Source: Silvanigrellales bacterium (lineage in GTDB: Bacteria > Bdellovibrionota_B > Oligoflexia > Silvanigrellales > Silvanigrellaceae). From it: 11,656 nt of DNA. Location: contig JANQPW010000629.1 in NCBI GenBank assembly GCA_028285285.1, forward strand, positions 1-11,656. Reading direction: 5' to 3'. A program made the translations under genes and the position numbers. This document shows positions 6,395-11,656 of the stretch, piece after piece. How positions within the stretch are numbered: position 1 is the stretch's first letter; each line of letters opens with the position of its first letter. The notes under the pieces are model-generated. The model was not told the origin of the DNA and searched no databases. It was given only the letters and a program-made list of their open reading frames with translations.

Positions 6395-7540
6395 ATGAAT
6401 TTCGTTGTCTCCATGTTCATCGTAGCGGTGGCTTTTGTTGCCACCACCGCCTCGTGCAAGAAGAGAACACCGACAAACCTGCGCTCTGAGGCCGCTGTTT
6501 CACCGCTTGTGGCTGAGTTGAAACAAAAGTGGGCCCAGGGCCGAACCGTCGAAGAACGGGTCAGGTGGTGTGAACCCATTGGAGACAAAAGCCAAGATCC
6601 GTTTTTTAAGCTCTTTTCTGACTTGAAGACGGATGGCACAGGCTCTGAACGAATTGCGTTTCCTGCCAGATTGGCGTCTCTCACCGAGTCCACCAAGAAG
6701 CTTGAGACCAACAAAACACCGCTCGACGAAGACTTTCCCTATGCCGAGCGCATGGGCGCATACACGTGGAGCGACTCGTTGCGCAACAACATCGAATTGG
6801 GGATCTTCTCTCCGAACCCACTTGCCGAGTCTCACACCTGGATGGAGCCTCTCGACACGCCCCGTTTTGTCGAGAGGCTGAGAAAAAGGAAGCTCGAGTT
6901 TGCTTTCTACAACTTGCTCATGTCGGCACTCAACCTCGATTTTTTTCTCATGTCGTTGGCAGATCTTGTTGCTGTGAAAAAGTCTGTTGGTCTCAGCTTT
7001 GATGAAATTCTCTCAAAGTATGAAGAGTTGAATTCGGTAAAACACATCGGTGTGATCGGAAAACTGGAGACTCCAGATTTCAAAAAGCTCATCTCACGCT
7101 CTGTTGTGTGGCGGGAGGGTTATGATGACTTCAACTTCGAGGATGTGCCCTGGGAAGAGTTGAAATCAAGTCAGTTTGACATCGGCAGCTTGAAAGAGAT
7201 TTTGGCTGAGGCCGCAAAGATCAGTGCTGGGATCGCGAGTCAAGGGTTTCCCATTCCGCACGGGCGATACACCCACAGGCTTCAAACCTACTTTCAGATG
7301 CGTTACCTTGATGCATGCAATCATGAAAGTGGACAGGCCGTTCCGTTGATGGATCTTCGTGGCCTTTCTGGCGAGAAAACCGGTTACTTATCCGTTTGGC
7401 GGTCTCTTTTTGACGAGATACGCACAGCGATTTCCCTGGGCAATCCCATCCTCGTGGGATTCTTGAGTGGTCTGGTGAGTGAGGAACTGGGTTGCTTTGC
7501 CATGAATGGAGAAGATGAAACATCATGTGGAAAACTATAA
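6395..7540 (+). CDS. Predicted lipoprotein of unknown family
   Basis: This encodes 381 residues from the ATG at 6395, which is preceded closely by a purine-rich GAGAGGGG that overlaps normal RBS spacing. The N-terminus is a signal sequence ending TASC (Cys21), followed by basic residues, as in many lipoproteins. The mature part is mostly charged, Leu/Glu/Lys-rich and probably helical, with one hydrophobic stretch around residues 170-190 (LMSALNLDFFLMSLADLV). A few cysteines lie near the C-terminus (ELGCFAMNGEDETSC). I recognise no domain or catalytic motif. The next possible coding sequence starts 11 bases after its stop with its own GGAG, which suggests a transcriptional unit. Confidence 0.72.
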   Translation: MNFVVSMFIVAVAFVATTASCKKRTPTNLRSEAAVSPLVAELKQKWAQGRTVEERVRWCEPIGDKSQDPFFKLFSDLKTDGTGSERIAFPARLASLTESTKKLETNKTPLDEDFPYAERMGAYTWSDSLRNNIELGIFSPNPLAESHTWMEPLDTPRFVERLRKRKLEFAFYNLLMSALNLDFFLMSLADLVAVKKSVGLSFDEILSKYEELNSVKHIGVIGKLETPDFKKLISRSVVWREGYDDFNFEDVPWEELKSSQFDIGSLKEILAEAAKISAGIASQGFPIPHGRYTHRLQTYFQMRYLDACNHESGQAVPLMDLRGLSGEKTGYLSVWRSLFDEIRTAISLGNPILVGFLSGLVSEELGCFAMNGEDETSCGKL

Positions 7541-7551
7541 GTGGAGTGATC

Positions 7552-7723
7552 ATGCAGAGATTCAGAGAGGTCGTCTACCCCGTGATTTTTGCCGGACTTT
7601 GATGAGGAAGGGAGGCGCTGGTTTTGGGACCTCGATGAGACGCAAGCGCGGGTTCCATTGAAGCACGCCAGCGAATTCCTCTCATCGCTCGCGGCCTCAA
7701 GGAAAATTGATTTTGGGAATTGA
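7552..7723 (+). pseudogene. Possible small gene disrupted by a one-base frameshift
   Basis: ATG at 7552 has GGAG 5 bases upstream and reads MQRFREVVYPVIFAGL before a stop at about 7600. One base out of phase, an open frame from 7586 to 7723 gives a protein-like sequence (PDFDEEGRRWFWDLDE, then ARVPLKHASEFLSSL). Removing one T from the five-T run at 7586-7590 would join them into a protein of about 56 residues. The stop is followed within 4 bases by a GC-rich palindrome. No homologue is recognised. It could be a real frameshift, a sequencing error in the homopolymer, or chance. Confidence 0.35.
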
Positions 7724-7726
7724 CCT

Positions 7727-7756
7727 GAGCTCGCGAGCTCCGCTCGCTCGTCGGGT
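7727..7756. repeat. GC-rich palindrome between the small frame and the tRNA 3' end
   Basis: GAGCTCGCGAGCTC at 7727-7740 is a perfect 14-base palindrome. An overlapping alternative stem pairs GCGAGC (7733-7738) with GCTCGC across TCC. It sits where transcription from both sides converges: the small plus-strand frame ends at 7723 and the minus-strand tRNA ends at 7757. A bidirectional terminator role is plausible, but neither side has a T-run. Confidence 0.4.
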
Positions 7757-7844
<88 letters not shown>

Positions 7845-7903
7845 AAAGCTCAAAATTGATTACCACCGAAGTCTCAATGAGACAAGTGGCCCTGGGTGAG
7901 GAA

Positions 7904-8017
7904 TTATTTCTTGGCAGCTTTAGCTGCTTCAATACGTCGCTTGATGCGTGCTTTGAGGCGCTTTTGTGCTTTCAGTCGGCGCATCTTGCGGGTGCGGCGG
8001 TTGTCTTTCTTGCCCAT
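7904..8017 (-). CDS. 37-residue highly basic protein, possibly ribosome-associated
   Basis: ATG at 8017 is preceded by a strong Shine-Dalgarno (CAGGAG, 8 bases upstream) and opens a 37-codon frame ending TAA at 7904. The protein starts MGKKDNRRTRKMRRLKAQKR and ends with an Ala/Lys-rich tail (EAAKAAKK). More than half of the residues are Lys or Arg, with very few acidic or aromatic ones. Such composition is typical of small ribosomal or RNA-binding proteins. The MGK-D-RRTR opening recalls the Thx type and the KMRR-K pattern recalls the AURKAIP1/COX24 type, but neither match is firm. The RBS, the clean stop, the promoter-like elements upstream and the tRNA downstream support a real gene. The function is inferred only from composition and context. 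Confidence 0.72.
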   Translation of the reverse strand: MGKKDNRRTRKMRRLKAQKRLKARIKRRIEAAKAAKK

Positions 8018-8037
8018 TTGTTCAACTCCTGGAAGGA

Positions 8038-8067
8038 TTTATAAAACAGAGTCTCTGGAGGTATCAA
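8038..8067 (-). promoter_or_regulatory. Candidate sigma-70 promoter for the small basic protein and tRNA-Ser
   Basis: On the minus strand TTGATA (8067-8062) and TATAAA (8043-8038) are separated by 18 bases, each one base from consensus. A start near 8031 would leave a leader of about 14 bases containing the Shine-Dalgarno. The -35 lies in the loop of the hairpin at 8053-8077. Confidence 0.5.
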
Positions 8068-8077
8068 ATCTCCAGAG
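8053..8077 (-). terminator. Hairpin after hpd, likely terminator
   Basis: CTCTGGAG (8053-8060) pairs perfectly with CTCCAGAG (8070-8077) across a 9-base loop. It lies about 40 bases after the hpd stop (8119) in the minus direction. After a short ACTC gap it is followed by TGTTTTAT, so the T-run is slightly displaced. Best read as the hpd terminator, possibly leaky. Confidence 0.55.
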
Positions 8078-8118
8078 CCTTTTCAAGCAAGATCCCGGGA
8101 AGCCGAGATCAGCTGTTG

Positions 8119-9297
8119 TCAAAGAGTCAGAGAGTCAATGCGATCTCTCATTTCCTGCCTGTTGAGAGACACTTGCTCTTGTTCAATGCTGTCGAACAAA
8201 GCCTTGAAATTCCCGTCTCCAAACCCGGGATCTCCTGCCCTTTGGATGATTTCATAGAAGAAGGGCCCTGCGTTGGCTTGATCAAATTGAGTGCTCATCT
8301 CTTTCATGAAGAGCTGAAGCAAGTATTTGCCATTGGAGCCATCAACCAAAATTCCGAGCTTCTCAATTTCTTCCATAGATTCCTTGATGGTCCCAATCTT
8401 GTTGGCCGCTATGCGGTCGGGCAAAGCTCGGTAGTATGAAGAGGGTGCATCGAGGAACTGGCAGCCAGCTTCCCTCAACCCGTGAATCACCGGAATGATC
8501 TCATCTGTGATGAGTGCCACGTGTTGAACACCGGTACCGCCATTGTCTTCAATGTAGATCTGGATTTGTGAATTGTTAAAATAGGGTTCCAGTGGCTGGT
8601 TGGTGGCAAACTTAATTCCGCTGTGCTTGTCCCACATCACAACGCTCTCTAGTCCTGAGCCTGTGCCGAGGTCTTTGCCCATTTTGGCTGTGTGGAATTC
8701 AATTCCCCAGTATTGTTCAAAACCCAAAATGGATTTGTAGAATTCTGCAACACCCGCCATAGAGCGAGAGTTGACTGTCACATGGTCAATGTCTGTGAAG
8801 CCAAACCGATTGCCACCAACGGAATTCCAATCGGCGATGGTTTCAAACCCAGGGGCAAAGCCCTCGTAACCCGTGTCTTCGATGAAGCGAAAGTTGGTGT
8901 CGCCAAGAGAGGTCGCGATGGCAACCTCCGAGAAGGTGCCGCCTTTTGTCGTGGATTTGATGTCAAACAGAAAAGGCGCCTTCCGCTCGGCTAAGAAAGC
9001 CGCCGTTTTTTGCAAGTCATGCACATTGAAGTTGAGGAAACCAACCCCTTCAGGATGGTGCTTCAAAAAACGGCCAGCTGTGGACTTTTCCTCTGTGGGC
9101 TGCGTGAAGATCCAGCCCATTTCTCCAGGACCACGAAGCACAACTGAGCGGGCTCCTTGAGACTTCTCATACTCCGAGGTGGACTTCGCCACTGGCCTAA
9201 AATCGAACTTCTTCTGGTGCCATTCAAGGGCGCGGTCGAGGTCGCGCACAAAGAACTGAACGGAGTGGTAATTCTTAAGTCCAATATGAGTGGTCAT
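8119..9297 (-). CDS. hpd: 4-hydroxyphenylpyruvate dioxygenase
   Basis: The enzyme converts 4-hydroxyphenylpyruvate and O2 to homogentisate and CO2 in cytoplasmic tyrosine catabolism. The 392-residue product has the expected two-half VOC fold. Iron ligands are His172 (DIDHVTVN), His259 (GVQHVAL) and Glu349 (GPFFYEIIQR), and the C-terminal GFGDGNFKALFDSIE is a strong family match. ATG at 9297 was chosen because AGAGGA lies upstream at good spacing. A GTG at 9381 is open but has no RBS and would add 28 charged residues. 4-hydroxymandelate synthase is a close relative and cannot be fully excluded, but the C-terminal motif fits HPPD better. No homogentisate dioxygenase gene lies nearby. It follows the peptide-transporter genes by about 140 bases. 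Confidence 0.93.
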   Translation of the reverse strand: MTTHIGLKNYHSVQFFVRDLDRALEWHQKKFDFRPVAKSTSEYEKSQGARSVVLRGPGEMGWIFTQPTEEKSTAGRFLKHHPEGVGFLNFNVHDLQKTAAFLAERKAPFLFDIKSTTKGGTFSEVAIATSLGDTNFRFIEDTGYEGFAPGFETIADWNSVGGNRFGFTDIDHVTVNSRSMAGVAEFYKSILGFEQYWGIEFHTAKMGKDLGTGSGLESVVMWDKHSGIKFATNQPLEPYFNNSQIQIYIEDNGGTGVQHVALITDEIIPVIHGLREAGCQFLDAPSSYYRALPDRIAANKIGTIKESMEEIEKLGILVDGSNGKYLLQLFMKEMSTQFDQANAGPFFYEIIQRAGDPGFGDGNFKALFDSIEQEQVSLNRQEMRDRIDSLTL

Positions 9298-9400
9298 CGT
9301 GTTGTCCTCTTCTAGTTTTACAGGCTTGTTGTCCTGGAAATTTTCCTCTTTTGCCTTATCGCTTTTTCGAGCTTCTGTCACGGTTCGGAGATCATTCGGA

Positions 9401-9421
9401 AAGGTGACGAATTGTCACCTT
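9401..9421. repeat. Perfect inverted repeat between transporter gene and hpd
   Basis: AAGGTGAC and GTCACCTT flank GAATT (8+5+8). It is 17-37 bases after the transporter-ATPase stop and about 100 bases before the hpd start, on the transcribed minus strand. As RNA it would form a hairpin followed by only TTTCC, a weak terminator. As DNA it has the symmetry of an operator for a dimeric regulator. Either reading is possible. Confidence 0.45.
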
Positions 9422-9437
9422 CTGGCAAAAAGCGCCT

Positions 9438-10451
9438 TCAGACTTTTGGAAGTTTATTTGTGAAGTGGCAGGCACTGGTGTGCTCCGCCGAGGAGCCTTC
9501 CACGCTTTTTGGCTCGGGTGCAGAACTGCGGCAAATGTCTTGGGCAAAAGGGCAGCGGGTGTGAAAGCGGCAGCCAGATGGTGGGTTGATGGGGCTTGGC
9601 ACGTCTCCTTCCAACACCATTTTTTCTTTTTTGTCTGTGACTTCAGGCACAGGAATACTCGAAATGAGGGCTTTGGTGTAGGGGTGGCTTGGCTTTTCGT
9701 AAAGGCTTGTGGCCTTGGCGTACTCCACAATTTGCCCCAGGTACATCACGGCGACGTAGTCGCTGATGTGCTCAATCACTGCAAGATCATGGGCAATAAA
9801 GATATAACTCAAAGAGTATTTTTCTTTAAGATCCATCATCAGGTTCAAGATTTGGCTTTGAATGGACACATCGAGAGCGCTGACGGGTTCGTCGGCCACG
9901 ATGAGTTTTGGCTTCAGGGCTAGGGCCCTGGCAATTCCTATGCGCTGCCTCTGGCCGCCTGAAAACTCGTGGGGATATCGTGAAATAGATGATGGCTGAA
10001 GGCCAACTTCCTCAAGAAGCTCTTGCACCCGCGTTTTCCGCTCTTCTTTGCTTTTGAACAGGCCGTGGATTTCAAAGGGCTCCGACAAGATCTCAAAAAC
10101 CGACATGCGCGGGTTGAGACTCGCGAAGGGATCTTGAAAAATGATCTGAAGATCGCGTCTCAAAGGCCTCATTTCACCAGGTGAAAGAGAAGAAATGTCT
10201 TTGCCGTTGTATAAAATTTCGCCCGAGCTGGGCTCAATGAGTTTGAGCAGTGTGCGGCCAAGCGTTGATTTTCCGCAGCCAGATTCTCCCACAAGGCCAA
10301 GGGTCTCTCCAGGCATGATGCGGAAAGAAACGTTGTCAACAGCGTGCACACGACCCACCTCCCGACCCAGTAAGCCTCCGTGGATTGGGAAGTGTTTGAC
10401 CACGTTGCGGGCCTCAAAAAGGGCGTTGTTCTGCCCAGCAGTTGTGCTCAT
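9438..10451 (-). CDS. Peptide/oligopeptide ABC transporter ATP-binding protein, OppF/DppF type
   Basis: This 337-residue ATPase is the partner of the preceding gene; the two drive uptake of peptides (Opp/Dpp) or related solutes across the inner membrane. It shows Walker A GESGCGKS (55-62), Q-loop FQDP, signature FSGGQRQR (163-170), Walker B ADEPVSALD, H-loop His221, and the oligopeptide-type C-terminal domain with cysteines 294, 300, 307 and 328, a spacing associated with an Fe-S cluster in this family. ATG at 10451 overlaps the upstream TGA (ATGA), with GGGAGG about 10 bases upstream; a longer frame to 10589 would run antisense-like through the neighbour. The substrate cannot be told from the ATPase. 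Confidence 0.93.
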   Translation of the reverse strand: MSTTAGQNNALFEARNVVKHFPIHGGLLGREVGRVHAVDNVSFRIMPGETLGLVGESGCGKSTLGRTLLKLIEPSSGEILYNGKDISSLSPGEMRPLRRDLQIIFQDPFASLNPRMSVFEILSEPFEIHGLFKSKEERKTRVQELLEEVGLQPSSISRYPHEFSGGQRQRIGIARALALKPKLIVADEPVSALDVSIQSQILNLMMDLKEKYSLSYIFIAHDLAVIEHISDYVAVMYLGQIVEYAKATSLYEKPSHPYTKALISSIPVPEVTDKKEKMVLEGDVPSPINPPSGCRFHTRCPFAQDICRSSAPEPKSVEGSSAEHTSACHFTNKLPKV

Positions 10452-11467
10452 TTTGACTGACCCTCCCGAGGTTGACCCAAATCTGGTGACAAGTGGCAGG
10501 AGACCTGGGTGGGCCCAACCGATCGCAGCTCTGGCTCTTTTTGCTGACAAATGTCTTTTTTGTAGAGACATCTGTCTTGAAAACGGCACCCTTTTGGAAA
10601 ATCTCCCAGGCTGGGCACCAGCCCCGGAATGGTGTTGAGCCGTGTACTTCGTTGGCCAAGCTTAGGAATGGAACGCAGCAATCCCCGGGTGTAGGGGTGA
10701 CGGGGGTTGGTGAAGAGTTCTTTCACACTTGCCCGCTCCACGACTCTTCCCGCGTACATAACGCAAACCTCATCACAGGTTTCCGCCACGACTCCCAGGT
10801 CGTGGGTGATCAGCACGCAAGCCATCCCGGTTTCTTTTCGCAAGGTGTTCATCAGGTCTAAGATCTGTGCCTGGATCGTCACGTCAAGGGCGGTTGTGGG
10901 CTCGTCGGCAATGAGCAGGGTGGGCTCGCATGCCAATGCCATGGCAATCATCACACGCTGGCGCATGCCGCCAGAGAGCTGGTGCGGGTACTCATTCACC
11001 CGTTGTTCTGGAGAAGGAATCCTCACTTTCTTGAGGATCTCGATGGCTCGCTCATGCGCTTCGGCTTTAGAGGCTCCGCGGTGCAGGCGGTACACTTCAC
11101 CAATTTGGTCGCCGATTGTGTAAACCGGGTTGAGGCTGGTCATGGGCTCTTGAAAGATCATGGAGATCTTGTTGCCGCGAATCTTCCTCATCTCTGCATC
11201 GGAGAGTTTTGTGAGATCTCTGCCCTCGAACAGAATCTTTCCGGAAGATATCTGCCCTGGCGGCGAAGGAATCAGGCGCATGATCGAGAGGCTCGTGACC
11301 GATTTTCCGCAGCCGGACTCCCCAACAATTCCAAGAGTCTGGCCTCTTTTAACTTGAAAAGAACAGTCTTCTACAGCGTGAAGCAGCCGCTCTCCTATGC
11401 GAAAACTTGTGGTGAGGCCTTCAACCGAAAGCACCGTTTGGCCGGTGTCGCCCGATGCAAATGTCAT
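10448..11467 (-). CDS. Peptide/oligopeptide ABC transporter ATP-binding protein, OppD/DppD type
   Basis: This 339-residue ABC ATPase has Walker A GESGCGKS (49-56), Q-loop FQEP (105-108), signature LSGGMRQR (164-171), Walker B ADEPTTALD (187 on) and H-loop THD (221-223). The oligo_HPY C-terminal domain carries cysteines at 294, 300, 307 and 324. Length is normal for OppD/DppD. The ATG at 11467 has AAGGGG 5 bases upstream and overlaps the TGA of the oxygenase gene by ATGA; its own stop overlaps the next ATG in the same way. These overlaps indicate translational coupling of three genes. The permease genes and substrate-binding protein are not in the window and may lie upstream or elsewhere. Confidence 0.93.
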   Translation of the reverse strand: MTFASGDTGQTVLSVEGLTTSFRIGERLLHAVEDCSFQVKRGQTLGIVGESGCGKSVTSLSIMRLIPSPPGQISSGKILFEGRDLTKLSDAEMRKIRGNKISMIFQEPMTSLNPVYTIGDQIGEVYRLHRGASKAEAHERAIEILKKVRIPSPEQRVNEYPHQLSGGMRQRVMIAMALACEPTLLIADEPTTALDVTIQAQILDLMNTLRKETGMACVLITHDLGVVAETCDEVCVMYAGRVVERASVKELFTNPRHPYTRGLLRSIPKLGQRSTRLNTIPGLVPSLGDFPKGCRFQDRCLYKKDICQQKEPELRSVGPTQVSCHLSPDLGQPREGQSK

Positions 11468-11656
11468 GACAACCCCTTGGGCTCAGTGTTGCTTTTAGCC
11501 AAGCCAATTTCAGCAAGGCGCTGGTTCAGAAACTCTTCCGCCGTGCAGGGTTCAAAGAGAGGAGGGCGCGAAGGGTTTGTGCACTCTTTTAGCACAGTCA
11601 AATCGCATTGGGGGTAAGGGTGCACAAAAAAGGGCATGGAGTAGCGAGCCGTGTTG
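11464..11656 (-). CDS. Isopenicillin-N-synthase-like 2-oxoglutarate/Fe(II) oxygenase, C-terminal part
   Basis: The window edge cuts this gene; only the last 63 codons are visible, ending in TGA at 11466-11464. The readable start is ARYSMPFFVHPYPQCDL, containing the R-X-S motif that binds the 2-oxoglutarate (or ACV) carboxylate in this superfamily. It is followed by the typical ending in which FEP is followed by EEFLNQRLAEIGL. The HXD...H iron ligands would lie outside the window. The family oxidises small molecules in the cytoplasm and includes isopenicillin N synthase, ethylene-forming and flavonoid-type enzymes; the substrate here is unknown. The TGA overlaps the next ATG (ATGA), so it is coupled to the transporter ATPases. 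The 63-residue fit is good but short. Confidence 0.8.
   Translation of the reverse strand, partial: NTARYSMPFFVHPYPQCDLTVLKECTNPSRPPLFEPCTAEEFLNQRLAEIGLAKSNTEPKGLS

Noticed and set aside
9298..9381. 28-residue N-terminal extension of hpd
   Set aside because: The GTG has no Shine-Dalgarno, while the ATG at 9297 has AGAGGA at good spacing and gives the usual family N-terminus.
10452..10589. 46-residue N-terminal extension of the OppF-type ATPase
   Set aside because: It runs through the 3' end of the upstream ATPase gene; the ATGA overlap start has an RBS and gives normal length.
10982..11617. Plus-strand frame of 211 codons
   Set aside because: Opposite the OppD-type ATPase and the oxygenase end, both with unmistakable motifs.

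Overview
The window is about half G+C and gene-dense. Shine-Dalgarno sequences are clear and GTG starts are used several times. Five neighbouring proteins look like secreted lipoproteins (a dihaem cytochrome, an M23 peptidase, a trypsin-fold protease and two of unknown family). This suggests a Gram-negative bacterium of the Bdellovibrionota / Oligoflexia / delta-proteobacterial type. That is an inference from gene style and protein content; there is no marker gene such as 16S rRNA here.

Layout. (1) 1-2877, minus strand: the 5' part of a RoxA-like dihaem c-type cytochrome lipoprotein, cut by the window edge, preceded by an M23 (LytM-type) peptidase lipoprotein. (2) 3124-5161, plus strand: an unrecognised 346-residue lipoprotein and a trypsin-fold serine protease. 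A likely terminator and then a long imperfect hairpin directly before the protease ribosome-binding site separate them. (3) 5222-6302: a scar made of two different DUF4143-family ATPase genes joined head to head, each lacking its N-terminal P-loop half. (4) 6395-7723, plus strand: an unrecognised 381-residue lipoprotein, then a possible small gene broken by one base. (5) 7757-11656, minus strand, in transcription order: the 3' end of an isopenicillin-N-synthase-like 2-oxoglutarate/Fe(II) oxygenase, the two ATPases of an Opp/Dpp-type peptide transporter, 4-hydroxyphenylpyruvate dioxygenase (hpd), a 37-residue very basic protein and a tRNA-Ser(UGA).

How the genes work together. The oxygenase and the two transporter ATPases overlap by ATGA junctions and are probably translationally coupled. 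The permeases and binding protein are not in the window. hpd follows after about 140 bases containing a perfect inverted repeat, so it may or may not share the transcript. The small basic protein and the tRNA follow hpd, behind a hairpin that looks like a terminator and also carries promoter-like elements. The lipoprotein and protease region suggests envelope and extracytoplasmic degradation, but the genes lie on both strands and do not form one operon.

No CRISPR array, insertion sequence or phage module was seen. The most unusual items are the DUF4143 seam, the hairpin before the protease, and the 37-residue basic protein with its embedded promoter.
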